From CAYUVA01 sp964448115 [NCBI: uncultured bacterium] (GTDB taxonomy: Bacteria > CAYUVA01), in the NCBI GenBank assembly GCA_964448115.1, contig CAYUVA010000025.1, positions 1-60,683 of the forward strand: DNA of 60,683 bases, in the 5' to 3' direction. Shown here one piece after another: positions 51,265-60,620 of this stretch. The notes under the pieces are model-generated. The model made no database searches, was not told the origin of the DNA, and was given only the letters and a program-made list of their open reading frames with translations. Every line of letters begins with the position of its first letter. The first letter of the stretch is position 1. Both the position numbers and the translations under genes were made by a program.

Positions 51265-52587
51265 TTATGGCGACCATGCAGGATTGGTGTTGTTTCCCTT
51301 GTTGAAGGTCAGCCTTCTGATGCCTCCGGAGGTTATGGAGATGATGTAAATATTGTACTTGCCATCTCGATTCGATTGCACAGCCAGGTGATGTCCATCC
51401 GGCGCCCAGGTGGGGGACTCATAGGAGCCTTTGCCGTCGGTAATAACCCGAACATTATGCCCCTGAATGTCCATCAGGCAGACATCGGAGACTGCTCCAC
51501 GCTGGGAAACGAAGGCTATAAGATCACCCTTGGGAGACCAGATCGGGCTATCATTGTTGAAGCTATCGAAGGTAAGTCGCCTGAGGTTCATCCCCTCTGC
51601 ATCCATTACATATATCTGCTGCCTGCCGGAGCGATCCGAGCAAAACACGATCTCCCTTCCATTGGGCGACCAGGAGGGGGAGATGTCTATCTGGGGATGA
51701 TAGGTAAGGCGCTTAAGCCCCTTGCCCTCAATGTCCGCCTTGTAGATCTCAGAGTTGCCGTCCTTGCTCAGGGTAAAGATGATCTCAGTGCCGTTGGGCG
51801 AGATGGCTGGAGCAACATTCAGCCCCGGATATGAGATCAGCCGCTTGGACTGGTTGGTCTTAAGATTATACGACAAGATGTCCGGCTTGCCGTACTTATA
51901 TGAAGTGAAGACTATGATGGAGCCATCAGGCGACCAGTCCGGTGTGAGCGCATACGAGGCATCGAAGGTGAGCTGGCGGGGATTGAAACCATCATAGTCC
52001 ATCAGGTACAGCTCCTTGTTGCCTGTTATATCCGAGATATAGACTATCTTGGTATGTGCAATGCCGGGCAGCCCGGTGAACTGCTCCACGATATCATCGG
52101 CGAAAACATGCACCGCCTTGCGCCAGTAATCCTTCTCTATGCTATAGGTCTTGCTTAGCATCAGCTTACCCTGCTTGGCATCATAGATCTGACCCCGAAG
52201 TGTCATCGATTCCGATTTCAGATCCACCCCAGCCAATACTAGAGCCTGGTAGCCGACCAGATACCACTTTGAGAAATCAGGCTCCGCCTTACCGACCAGC
52301 ACCCCGGCAAAATCCTCCGAGTAGCGGGTCAGGTCAACCACATCGAACAAGCCGGATATGTCGAGATCGTTATGCAGAACCTTCCTAGCCTTATCGATGG
52401 TATCAGATACAACTGTGCCGTTGGAGTCGAGCACTGCGTATCCGATATCGATCTTCTTTACCTCGGTGGAGGTGATGCCGATGAAGAACTCGCGGCTTTG
52501 TGAAAAAGAAGGGGAAGTGATGCTGCATAAGGATATTGCAATAACAAGAGCTACAATATTATATTTAGCATAAGCGTCTTGTCCCAT
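51265..52587 (-). CDS. tolB: Tol-Pal system beta-propeller protein TolB
   Basis: TolB is a periplasmic protein that links Pal to the TolA/TolQR machine during outer-membrane constriction. The 440-residue length fits. A signal peptide (IVALVIAISLCSITSPSFS) is followed by an N-terminal alpha/beta domain (about residues 45-170) and a six-bladed propeller with the characteristic repeat WSPDGSIIVFTS ... DIYSY, then WSPNGREIVFCSDRSGRQQI and NLRRLTFDS. It ends NKGNNTNPAWSP. tolQ, tolR and tolA are not in the window; a nudix gene separates it from the cpoB-like gene. Confidence 0.94.
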   Translation of the reverse strand: MGQDAYAKYNIVALVIAISLCSITSPSFSQSREFFIGITSTEVKKIDIGYAVLDSNGTVVSDTIDKARKVLHNDLDISGLFDVVDLTRYSEDFAGVLVGKAEPDFSKWYLVGYQALVLAGVDLKSESMTLRGQIYDAKQGKLMLSKTYSIEKDYWRKAVHVFADDIVEQFTGLPGIAHTKIVYISDITGNKELYLMDYDGFNPRQLTFDASYALTPDWSPDGSIIVFTSYKYGKPDILSYNLKTNQSKRLISYPGLNVAPAISPNGTEIIFTLSKDGNSEIYKADIEGKGLKRLTYHPQIDISPSWSPNGREIVFCSDRSGRQQIYVMDAEGMNLRRLTFDSFNNDSPIWSPKGDLIAFVSQRGAVSDVCLMDIQGHNVRVITDGKGSYESPTWAPDGHHLAVQSNRDGKYNIYIISITSGGIRRLTFNKGNNTNPAWSP

Positions 52588-52712
52588 TATACCCGTTTAT
52601 ACGGTCGAGTAAGCAGCCTATCAAACCTCTCTATTGCAGTCAAGCAATCCTCGGTATGCCTTGCACTAAGCCATCATTAACTGATTTGTATGCTCCATCT
52701 GTCCTGGCTTGT

Positions 52713-53207
52713 TTAGAAGAAGCCTTGTTCCTCTTCTTCATCGATCGGGATCAATGAATCAGCCCATTCCATGTAGTCCTCAAGGATCTCATCGTGATCA
52801 AAGCAAAGCTTATCCGGAAAATCAGGCGGGAAGAAGAGCTTTACCGTTTTAGCGTCATCTGCTGCCTTCGGTTCTCCAGTTGCCTCAGCGATATAGACAA
52901 CGGAGACATTATGTTGCCTGTCATCGCGCCCAGGATCCGAGTAAACCCCCAGGATATCGATCAATTGTACATCCAGCGAGGTTTCTTCCCAAGCCTCTCT
53001 TATTGCTGCATCCTCGGTGGTCTCGCCGTAATCGACATATCCCCCGGGAAGCGCCCAGCCTTGTGGATAGTTCTTGCGTTCGATGAGGACTATGCCTCGG
53101 AACTGATCATCTTGGAAGAGGTTGATGATAATATCAACGGTCAATCCTGGCGAGCGATGGATGCCTGTATCCTTACCACAGTGAGGACAGGTAATCTTTT
53201 TATCCAT
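52713..53207 (-). CDS. NUDIX hydrolase with N-terminal CxxC
   Basis: Nudix enzymes cleave nucleoside diphosphates linked to other moieties. The 164-residue protein has CPHCGK at residues 7-12, probably half of a small zinc-binding site, and a nudix box [20 protein letters not shown] continuing ETSLDV; the usual Gly after EET/EE is Ser. The sequence [15 protein letters not shown] and PQGWALPGG place it near ADP-ribose pyrophosphatase-like members, but the substrate is not decided. The C-terminus is strongly acidic (DEEEEQGFF). It sits between the cpoB-like and tolB genes on the same strand, which is unusual for a tol-pal cluster. Confidence 0.88.
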   Translation of the reverse strand: MDKKITCPHCGKDTGIHRSPGLTVDIIINLFQDDQFRGIVLIERKNYPQGWALPGGYVDYGETTEDAAIREAWEETSLDVQLIDILGVYSDPGRDDRQHNVSVVYIAEATGEPKAADDAKTVKLFFPPDFPDKLCFDHDEILEDYMEWADSLIPIDEEEEQGFF

Positions 53208-53231
53208 GTTAATCCTTTCATCTATAAGATG

Positions 53232-54023
53232 TTATCTAGTGGACTTATTGAGCGATTCGATCCTGTCCTTTGCCACTCTGGCGAAGTGGGTGGTGGGGAA
53301 TCGGTTTATCACCTCTTCATAGGTCTGCTTGGCTTCGGGAAACATCTTTAGTTTCTCCTGGCTCATCGCTATCTTCATCAGGGCATCGGGGATCTTATCT
53401 CCATTGGGGTAGTTTTGCACTACCTTCTCGAATTCCTCTATCGCTTTATCATATTTACTCTGCGAGAAGTAGCACTCGCCGATCCAAAGCTGTGCATTGT
53501 CTGCCAGCTCCGAGTTGGGGAATTCCTTTACTAGCTGCGTAAAGCCCATTATGGCAAGCTCGTACTGCTTCTTGGAGAAGTCGCTGTATGCATTCTGGTA
53601 CAGTTCTTCAGGATCAACCGAAAGGCTGGTCATAGCGCCACTAGGCTCACCCGAGGGCTTTTTGCCGGAGATTAGTATCTCCAGTTGATTGGTCTGCGAG
53701 GTCATCTTCTGGGAGATGTTAGCCAGGTGGTAGGAGATCTCACCAACCCTTCCTTCAAGCATGGAGATGACACTTACCAGCTCGTCCATCTTCATCAAGA
53801 TATCAGCTTGGTTTCTTTTAATGGTATCCAGGCTATCCTTGAAGGTATCCAGCTTTTGCATGGCCTGTTGTTCGCTCTTTAGCGCTTTGGGATCGTTTAT
53901 TGCCTTTTCTATGTTATCAACCTTGCTCTCAAGGCGCATCATGTCCTTGCTAGTCGCGCAACCAGCGATGAAATAAGCACATACAATCAGCGAAAGTAAA
54001 AACACTAGCTGTTTGTATCTCAT
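53232..54023 (-). CDS. CpoB/YbgF-like Tol-Pal associated lipoprotein
   Basis: CpoB (YbgF) coordinates peptidoglycan synthesis with outer-membrane constriction. The 263-residue protein has a lipoprotein signal (LVFLLSLIVCAYFIAGC), a coiled-coil region (about residues 25-115) and three TPR-type repeats at the C-terminus, starting YQNAYSDFSKKQYELAIMGF, then LWIGECYFSQSKYDKAIEEF and MKIAMSQEKLKMFPEAKQTY. That coiled-coil plus TPR plan is that of YbgF. The lipobox is a deviation from E. coli CpoB, which is soluble, and recalls BamD. AGGAGG stands eight bases before the ATG. It lies between pal and the nudix gene. Confidence 0.88.
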   Translation of the reverse strand: MRYKQLVFLLSLIVCAYFIAGCATSKDMMRLESKVDNIEKAINDPKALKSEQQAMQKLDTFKDSLDTIKRNQADILMKMDELVSVISMLEGRVGEISYHLANISQKMTSQTNQLEILISGKKPSGEPSGAMTSLSVDPEELYQNAYSDFSKKQYELAIMGFTQLVKEFPNSELADNAQLWIGECYFSQSKYDKAIEEFEKVVQNYPNGDKIPDALMKIAMSQEKLKMFPEAKQTYEEVINRFPTTHFARVAKDRIESLNKSTR

Positions 54024-54216
54024 TTTATGCCTCCTGTTTATGGGTAATAATACGATGAATGATCTTGGTGTTCCAGCAATACGAGATCTTTTCCATAGGC
54101 ATTCTTGCGATAGACATCATCGTTTTATTTATTCAACAATCCAGGATTATTTTAGTTCAGGCTAAATGGCAAACTTCTAACGCTAAGATTACAGGTACTT
54201 TTCAGCCAAGGGATGT

Positions 54217-54795
54217 CTAATAATCTTGATCCATCAATCCGAGCACGAACTCGCAGCGACGGTTCCTTGCCCAGGCTGCCCCGTTGTGTCCAGGATCTAC
54301 CGGTCTCTCCTCGCCCCAACTAATGGTGTTAATGCGATCCTCTTCCACGCCAAGAGCGACCAGGTAGTCCTTTGCAGCCTGTGCTCTTTTTGCACCTAAA
54401 GCCATGTTATAGGCATTACTTCCCCTCTCGTCGCAGTGCCCCTCGATGGTTACCGATACAGCAGGATGATCCTTGAGCCATTGTGCGTTCTGAAAGAGGA
54501 TGTCCCTGGCTTTAGAGGTCAAGCTATACCTGTCGAACTCGAAGTGGATTACCTTGACAACGCCTGCTTTCTGGAATTCTTTGATCGTTTCCTCGGTGAT
54601 AACCGGTTCAGGCTCTGGCTCCGGAGTCGCCGGTATGACCGGCGTGTATTGGTAAACCTCGGTCGGCTCCGGGGTTGGCTCCGGCGTTTGAATAGCTGCT
54701 ACGGGTGGCTTCTCCTTATGGCAGCCGACTCCGCTTGAAAGAACCAGGGCTACGGTCAAGGCGATGCAAAGCAACCTGATAACATTTCTATCCAT
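54217..54795 (-). CDS. pal: Peptidoglycan-associated lipoprotein Pal
   Basis: Pal anchors the outer membrane to peptidoglycan. I choose the ATG at 54795, preceded by AAGGGGAAAG; the open frame runs 12 codons further upstream without a ribosome site. The 192-residue product has a lipoprotein signal (LLCIALTVALVLSSGVGC), a Pro/Glu-rich linker (TPEPTPEPTE) and an OmpA-like domain: HFEFDRYSLTSKA, VTIEGHCDERGSNAYNMALG with the peptidoglycan-binding Asp, and RNRRCEFVL containing the conserved Arg. It begins the minus-strand run through cpoB, nudix, tolB and bamA. Confidence 0.94.
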   Translation of the reverse strand: MDRNVIRLLCIALTVALVLSSGVGCHKEKPPVAAIQTPEPTPEPTEVYQYTPVIPATPEPEPEPVITEETIKEFQKAGVVKVIHFEFDRYSLTSKARDILFQNAQWLKDHPAVSVTIEGHCDERGSNAYNMALGAKRAQAAKDYLVALGVEEDRINTISWGEERPVDPGHNGAAWARNRRCEFVLGLMDQDY

Positions 54796-54941
54796 AATCT
54801 TTCCCCTTTTTAGGTTGTAAACATACCACAATTTATTGTTTAATGCACAAATGGTAGCACAATATTTAGTATATGCAAGGGGGAAATCGAAGCATCACTG
54901 TAATTTTGATGGTATTCGATCTAAAATAGGATGAGGTTACA

Positions 54942-55907
54942 ATGGCTAGATCGAAGTTGCTAAAATATATTTTGGAGGCGTTAGGGCTGCTGGTTCTATT
55001 CACCGCCATCTTCGCAGGATCAATCTATGCCTACCTTAGACTTTCCACTCGGGGAGAGATTATTGAGGTTCCAAATTTGGTCGGCAAAAGCGTCGAGGAT
55101 GCGCTTAAGGAGCTGAACCAGCTTAATCTACAGCTTGCCTTATCCAGCGAGGACTACAGTAATACCATACCAAGGGGCAGGATCATCTCACAAGTGCCTG
55201 AGCCATCAGATAAGGTAAAAAAGGGTCGAACTATCAATATTACCATATCAAGGGGGATAAAGCAGATCCTTTTGCCCGACCTGTCAGGCAAAGAAAAAGC
55301 TGAGGGATTGGCAACCCTGCAAGCCCTGGATCTGGAGATGGGAAATACGGTTGAGGTTTACAGCGACCGTTATGATGATGGGCTGGTGATTGCCACTGAT
55401 CCTCCAAAGGGGACAGCGGTAGATGAGGGGGATAAGATCTCGCTGCTGGTAAGCAAAGGAAGATCTCCATACTATATGCCCATGCCTGATTTAATCGGTG
55501 AAACAGCACAAAATGCAATAGATTTGCTTTTATCAAAGGATATCATGATAAGCCGGATCGATTATGAGCTAAGAGCCGGATTGAACGAGGGCATCGTTAT
55601 CGGTCAAGCCCCCAAGCCAGGTAGTCGCATCCTGGCAAAAGATAACGCTAAACTGACATTGACCTCGTTTCCAGGTGATAATGGCGAGCCATCTGAGTTG
55701 TATAAGATCTTCGAGTACCCAGCTCCCACTGGCAAAAAAAGCTCAAAAATCTCGGTTGTAATGATTCACCATCTCAAGCCAGATGCTGTCTATAGCCAGG
55801 CGTGTAAGCCGGGGGATATCATATATGTACCGGTCAGGGTACAGACAGGGGCAAAGGTGCAGATACTGGTTGACGAGAAGATAGTCTATAAATATACATT
55901 TCAGTAG
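54942..55907 (+). CDS. Membrane-anchored PASTA-repeat protein
   Basis: The 321-residue protein has one N-terminal membrane helix (LGLLVLFTAIFAGSIYAYL) and three PASTA domains: VPNLVGKSVEDALKELNQLN (about 42-105), LPDLSGKEKAEGLATLQALD (about 108-175) and MPDLIGETAQNAIDLLLSKD (about 178-245). A C-terminal domain of about 70 residues ends in VQILVDEKIVYKYTF. PASTA domains bind peptidoglycan fragments or crosslinks in kinases and PBPs, but no kinase or transpeptidase domain is attached here. It lies directly before rpe with 29 bases between, an arrangement seen in other bacteria, so it likely shares that transcript. Confidence 0.85.
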   Translation: MARSKLLKYILEALGLLVLFTAIFAGSIYAYLRLSTRGEIIEVPNLVGKSVEDALKELNQLNLQLALSSEDYSNTIPRGRIISQVPEPSDKVKKGRTINITISRGIKQILLPDLSGKEKAEGLATLQALDLEMGNTVEVYSDRYDDGLVIATDPPKGTAVDEGDKISLLVSKGRSPYYMPMPDLIGETAQNAIDLLLSKDIMISRIDYELRAGLNEGIVIGQAPKPGSRILAKDNAKLTLTSFPGDNGEPSELYKIFEYPAPTGKKSSKISVVMIHHLKPDAVYSQACKPGDIIYVPVRVQTGAKVQILVDEKIVYKYTFQ

Positions 55908-55936
55908 GTTCATACTTGATGAGCAAGGAGAAACGA

Positions 55937-56644
55937 ATGATACAGATAGCCCCCTCCATACTTTCGGCTGACTTCTCCAAACTATTGGCTGAGATAAAAG
56001 AGACTGAGGCTGGCGGGGCCGACCTAATACATGTCGATGTGATGGACGGACACTTCGTGCCAAATATCACCATAGGTGCAGTGGTAGTAAGGTCCCTCTA
56101 TGGCAAGACAAGGGCGCCGCTCGATGTGCACCTGATGATAAGCGACCCCGATCGCTATATCCCTGATTTCGTTGTAAGGGATACGAATTCAGGTAAGATT
56201 CTTCATGCGCCCAAGTACTTCACGGTTCATATCGAGACCTGCAATCACCTCCATCGCACTATCCAGGTAATCCGCCAGAATGGAGCCAAGCCAGGCATCG
56301 TGCTCAATCCGCATACGCCGCTTTCCTCGATGCAGCAGATACTGCCGGAGATAGAGTTGGTGCTACTTATGTCGGTAAATCCTGGGTTCGGCGGACAGGA
56401 GTATATTGAATTCATGACCGATAAACTGAAGGCAGCCAGGAGGATGATTGATGATAGCGGATATGATATACTCCTCCAGGTTGATGGCGGCGTAGATATA
56501 GAGAATATCTGCAAGATAGCTGCTACTGGTGTTGATATAATCGTCGCCGGCAGCGCAATCTTCGGAACAAACAAAGATGGGAAAAAAGATCCCAGAGAAA
56601 ATACAAAAAAATTAAAAGAACTGGCAAACAGCATCACAATATAG
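55937..56644 (+). CDS. rpe: Ribulose-phosphate 3-epimerase
   Basis: Rpe interconverts ribulose 5-phosphate and xylulose 5-phosphate in the pentose phosphate pathway. I prefer ATG 55937, with AAGGAG six bases before it; earlier in-frame ATG and TTG (55919, 55916) would start inside that site. The 235-residue barrel shows APSILSADFSKL, HVDVMDGHFVPNITIG with the metal-binding His and Asp, LDVHLMISDPDRYI, LMSVNPGFGGQ and VDGGVDIENI. A short insertion relative to common Rpe (about RDTNSGKILHAPKYF) precedes HIETCNH. It is followed 35 bases later by purH. Confidence 0.94.
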   Translation: MIQIAPSILSADFSKLLAEIKETEAGGADLIHVDVMDGHFVPNITIGAVVVRSLYGKTRAPLDVHLMISDPDRYIPDFVVRDTNSGKILHAPKYFTVHIETCNHLHRTIQVIRQNGAKPGIVLNPHTPLSSMQQILPEIELVLLMSVNPGFGGQEYIEFMTDKLKAARRMIDDSGYDILLQVDGGVDIENICKIAATGVDIIVAGSAIFGTNKDGKKDPRENTKKLKELANSITI

Positions 56645-56679
56645 AAAAAACTATAAAAATTAACAAAGGAGGCAATAAA

Positions 56680-58275
56680 ATGCCGATGATTAAAAAGGCA
56701 TTGATAAGTGTCAGCAATAAGGAAGGATTGGAGGATTTCGCCAAGAAACTCCAAGAATTGGGAATAAGCATAATCTCCACGGGAAATACCGCAAGGGCGA
56801 TACGCAAATCCGGGGTCGAGGCAATAGATATCTCCGATGTAACCGGCTTTCCTGAGATACTAGATGGTAGGGTCAAGACGCTTCATCCTAAGGTACATGC
56901 TGGATTGCTTGCCGTACGATCCAATAAAGATCATACCGAGACGCTAAAGAGGATGGAGATCGAGCCAATCGATATGGTAGTGGTCAACCTCTATCCCTTT
57001 GAGAAGACCATCCAAAAGCCGAATGTTACCCTTGAGAAGGCGATAGAGAACATCGACATCGGCGGTCCGTCGATGATCCGCTCGGCTGCTAAAAACTTCA
57101 ACGATGTAGTGGTGATTGTGGATCCAAATGACTATGAGCTTATCATCGAGGAGCTAAAACGATCAGGTGGTGAAGTATCGCTTGAGACACGCTTCTCACT
57201 GGCGGTGAAGGCATTCAAGCATACCAGCGAATATGACGGTGTGATAGCCAATTACCTTAAGATGCGGGAGAGAGAGGGGTTCTCTGCAGGCTCAACGCTC
57301 TTCACCGATGAACAGGGTAACTTCAAGGAGAGCATCGGGGTCAAGTGGAACAAGCTGTATGATGTGCGCTATGGTGAGAATCCGCATCAGAAAGCTGCGG
57401 TCTATAAGGAGATGGTGCGAAGCAGCTCATCGATCCTCGATGCGCAGGTTCTGAGTGGTAAAGAGTTGTCGTTCAACAATCTGCTGGATCTGCAGGCAGC
57501 CTGGAGCATGGCAATTGATTTCAAGGAGCCGGCGGCAGCGATAATCAAGCACAACAATCCCTGCGGACTGGCAACCAACAAGGAACTGAGCAGGGCGTAC
57601 GAGGATGCGCTGGAATGCGATCCGGTCTCAGCGTATGGCTGCGTGATAGCAGTGAACCGTCGAGTTGATATGGAGGTAGCGAGGCTGATCGACGAGACAG
57701 CTTTCGTGGAAGCAATGATCGCGCCAGGGTACTTCGAGGATGCGCTGGAGCTTCTGAAAAAAAAGAAAAACCGGCGCATAGTAGATATGGTGAAACTGCC
57801 TGATGAGAATGAGAAGCCGAAGTACGAAATGCGCTTTGTAGTAGGTGGTATGCTGGTACAAGAGGTGGATGAGATGGAAATAAATCCTGCTACCTTCGAG
57901 ATCGTAACCGAGAAGAAGCCGAGCGATAATCAGCTATTATCCATGGCATTTGCGATGAAAGCCTGCAAATGGATCAAGTCGAACGCAATAGTACTGGTGC
58001 AGGGTACAAGAACGGTGGGCATAGGGGCAGGACAGATGAGCCGAGTAGATTCGACCGAGCTAGCGATCAAGAAAGCCGGTGATAGAGTGCATGGAAGCGT
58101 ACTAGGCTCGGACGCCTTCTTCCCTTTCCGGGACAGCATCGATCTGATCGCCAAGCAGGGCGTAAGTGCAGTAGTGCAGCCAGGAGGCTCGAAGCGTGAC
58201 GAAGAGGTTATCGAGGCATGCAACGAATACGGAATCGCTATGGCATTTACGAGACATCGACATTTTAGGCACTGA
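56680..58275 (+). CDS. purH: Bifunctional AICAR formyltransferase / IMP cyclohydrolase
   Basis: PurH completes IMP synthesis: formyl transfer to AICAR, then ring closure. The 531-residue length is standard. The MGS-like cyclohydrolase domain comes first (ALISVSNKEGLEDFA, STGNTARAI, GRVKTLHPKVHAGLL, NIDIGGPSMIRSAAKNF), then the AICAR formyltransferase domain (RYGENPHQKAA, IIKHNNPCGLAT, VGIGAGQMSRVDS, SDAFFPFRD and VVQPGGSKRDEEVI). AAAGGAGG stands before the ATG. It follows rpe and faces punA convergently, so two purine genes meet here. Confidence 0.96.
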   Translation: MPMIKKALISVSNKEGLEDFAKKLQELGISIISTGNTARAIRKSGVEAIDISDVTGFPEILDGRVKTLHPKVHAGLLAVRSNKDHTETLKRMEIEPIDMVVVNLYPFEKTIQKPNVTLEKAIENIDIGGPSMIRSAAKNFNDVVVIVDPNDYELIIEELKRSGGEVSLETRFSLAVKAFKHTSEYDGVIANYLKMREREGFSAGSTLFTDEQGNFKESIGVKWNKLYDVRYGENPHQKAAVYKEMVRSSSSILDAQVLSGKELSFNNLLDLQAAWSMAIDFKEPAAAIIKHNNPCGLATNKELSRAYEDALECDPVSAYGCVIAVNRRVDMEVARLIDETAFVEAMIAPGYFEDALELLKKKKNRRIVDMVKLPDENEKPKYEMRFVVGGMLVQEVDEMEINPATFEIVTEKKPSDNQLLSMAFAMKACKWIKSNAIVLVQGTRTVGIGAGQMSRVDSTELAIKKAGDRVHGSVLGSDAFFPFRDSIDLIAKQGVSAVVQPGGSKRDEEVIEACNEYGIAMAFTRHRHFRH

Positions 58276-58294
58276 GAAAGACTATTAGATGAGA

Positions 58295-59125
58295 TTATTG
58301 AGAGCAGTTTGGCATGCGGTTGATGAAAGCATTTAACAAATGGTTGAGCCTTGGTGTAGAAGTTGAGATTGCCTTTAGGATATCGAGATGAGTTATGCGA
58401 GCCATCTGCATGCCAGCAGCTATATTAGCAACAATGGAGAGACCAAGAACCCGGATTCCTAGCGCTGTAGCCATTATCACCTCTGGGACGGTTGACATGC
58501 CAACGATATCAGCACCTATCAGGGAGAGCATACGAACCTCGGCTGGAGTTTCATAGCTCGGTCCCGGCATGGCTGCATAAACACCAGAAGTAACCTCGAT
58601 ACCAAGCTGCTCAGCAATGCTATAAAATAGTTCTCTCAAATGTTGATCATAGGCACCGGTCATATCTACCAATCTACTCTGAACTGGCAACTTCAGATGG
58701 CGAAGAGGATTAACCCCCATCATATTTATATGATCGACTATGACCACGATATCACCAGCAACCAGCGAATCGTTGATCGCTCCTGATGCATTGCAGACTA
58801 CCAGTGTTTCAATCCCCAGAGCGTGCATTAGGCGTACAGAGTATGTAACCTGATCGATATCGAATCCCTCGTAATAGTGCAATCTACCCCTCTGGATAAT
58901 CACCTTCAGACCGCCTATGTTGCCCACCTCAAAGTAGCCGCCATGTCCTGGTACTGAACATGGTTCCATGGCTTGTAGCTGCGAGAACTTAAATGTTGCA
59001 TCGATATTCTCCAAAGGGAGAACATCGCTCTGACCGGAGCCGAGGATAACCCCCAATTCGGGCTTGCCAGATATTCTGGAGCGAAATAGCTTTACATCCT
59101 TATCGATTCTATCATCGCTTTTCAT
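58295..59125 (-). CDS. punA: Purine nucleoside phosphorylase (trimeric PNP family)
   Basis: PNP cleaves purine nucleosides with phosphate to the free base and ribose 1-phosphate in salvage. The 276-residue protein has the trimeric family markers: phosphate-binding GVILGSGQSDV, GHGGYFEVGNIGG, QRGRLHYYEGFD, VVCNASGAIN, AAMPGPSYETPAEVRML, and VGMSTVPEVIMATALGIRVL. The conserved N in SIVANIAAG is present. Convergent with purH; the start overlaps nothing once the DUF2723 gene is begun at 59205. Base preference is not decided by reading. Confidence 0.94.
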   Translation of the reverse strand: MKSDDRIDKDVKLFRSRISGKPELGVILGSGQSDVLPLENIDATFKFSQLQAMEPCSVPGHGGYFEVGNIGGLKVIIQRGRLHYYEGFDIDQVTYSVRLMHALGIETLVVCNASGAINDSLVAGDIVVIVDHINMMGVNPLRHLKLPVQSRLVDMTGAYDQHLRELFYSIAEQLGIEVTSGVYAAMPGPSYETPAEVRMLSLIGADIVGMSTVPEVIMATALGIRVLGLSIVANIAAGMQMARITHLDILKAISTSTPRLNHLLNAFINRMPNCSQ

Positions 59126-59204
59126 AGTTAATACTGATATCTACTTTATTGCTAATGATCAAGCCTTTAATATTAGTGAGCAATGCAATAATATTACAAG
59201 CAGG

Positions 59205-60620
59205 ATGTCCAATCACATTAAAGCTACAGCTCTTATATTCCTCATCACCCTGGCGGTTTACTCGTATTGCCTGATCCCTGGAGCAATGTGGGGCGATGGA
59301 GCTGATCTAGCCCTCAGTTGTAAATTCTTGATACCAGCCCACTCAACTGGGTATCCTTGGTATATAATGCTCGGATACCTTTTGGGATTGCTTCCCTTTG
59401 GTGATATTGCTTATCGAGTTGGCTTACTTAGTGCGTTTTTCGCTTCCATCGCCTCGGCATTATTCTTCCAGCTCCTATGCCGTGAGACCAGTTGGGGCAT
59501 AACTCCCTGGTTGGGAGCGCTGTTACTAGCCGGGAATCCTATCTTCTGGATGCAGGCGATTCGCCAGGAGGTATATACCTTAAACTCCCTGCTGCTGATA
59601 ATTTTAATTTATATACTTCGATGGGGCAGGTATTCGCCGGCGACCTGGGTTCTTATCGGAGGATTTCTCTACGGATTAGCCTTGAGTCACCATGTATCGA
59701 TCTTGTTATCTTTTCCCTTTATTCTCTATCTGTATCTTCGTCGTCGAGCCATGTTTTTCGCCTATCTGCTGTTTTTTACAGCCGCAGTTGCGGGCTTTTG
59801 CACCCACCTATTCACTATCATAAGAGCTAGCAGCATCGAGTGCATGAGCTTCCGGGAACTGGATAGCCTGGCAGCGATCCTGCGCCATATTAGTGGCATC
59901 GGCTTTAGCGGAAATGTCTTGGGATCTACTTGGGATCGAGGCATCATGCAAGGCATCCTGGACTATCTAGGCATCGCGGTGAATAACCTGACCGTTTTCG
60001 GGGTAGGCTGCCTGCTGGTAGGGATGATAGCCATGGTCAAGCAGAGGCAATGGTTTTATGTGATCCTTTTCGTGCCTTACGCTTTGGCTGCCATGTTTTA
60101 CAGGGTAATCGACTTCTATGAGTTCTACACGCCGTCCTATATCGCAGGCATATTGATAATCGCAAAGGGCGCTGAGGAGCTTGCAGCAAAGTTTAGCGAT
60201 CATCCGAGTGTGAAACCTGCGATGATTATCGGGATTATTTTGCTAATGATATCGCTATTCTCACTTATGAATTACATTGATCTATGGGATGCTGAAAAGC
60301 CGGTTATCAACTATCGCTGGTATGATGAGCCTGCTATATCGACGCGCCAGGCATTGGATGAGCTACCCCCGCATAGCCTGCTTTTCGTCAACTGGCAGTA
60401 CGGGATGCCTGTTTACTATGCTATGTTCGTTGAACACAGAGGCATAATTGATTGCAATAATATAGTGATGCTGAATGACCTGCACAGAGAGAAAGCGATT
60501 CCGATTATTGAAGCGAACTACGGGGAATACAAGCTCTACAGCATGCTAGAGGATCTACCAGTTCCCGATGGTTTCAGGATAGAAACCAATAATCCCCCCT
60601 ATCGCATCGAAACACGATAG
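59205..60620 (+). CDS. DUF2723-family polytopic membrane protein (GT-C-like)
   Basis: The ATG at 59205 (MSNHIKATALIFL) is chosen because the longer open frame would run into the divergent punA gene. The 471-residue product has about nine to eleven membrane segments. The opening loop MWGDGADLALSCKFLIPAHS, continuing TGYPWYIMLGYLLGLLPFGD, is the DUF2723 signature (GD-x-A-x-L, then H-x-TGYP), a family related to protein O-mannosyltransferases. WMQAIRQEVYTLN and ALSHHVSILLSFPFI also fit. The C-terminal part (from about residue 370) is soluble and short. It would glycosylate lipid or protein outside the membrane; substrate is unknown. It is the last gene in the window. Confidence 0.82.
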   Translation: MSNHIKATALIFLITLAVYSYCLIPGAMWGDGADLALSCKFLIPAHSTGYPWYIMLGYLLGLLPFGDIAYRVGLLSAFFASIASALFFQLLCRETSWGITPWLGALLLAGNPIFWMQAIRQEVYTLNSLLLIILIYILRWGRYSPATWVLIGGFLYGLALSHHVSILLSFPFILYLYLRRRAMFFAYLLFFTAAVAGFCTHLFTIIRASSIECMSFRELDSLAAILRHISGIGFSGNVLGSTWDRGIMQGILDYLGIAVNNLTVFGVGCLLVGMIAMVKQRQWFYVILFVPYALAAMFYRVIDFYEFYTPSYIAGILIIAKGAEELAAKFSDHPSVKPAMIIGIILLMISLFSLMNYIDLWDAEKPVINYRWYDEPAISTRQALDELPPHSLLFVNWQYGMPVYYAMFVEHRGIIDCNNIVMLNDLHREKAIPIIEANYGEYKLYSMLEDLPVPDGFRIETNNPPYRIETR

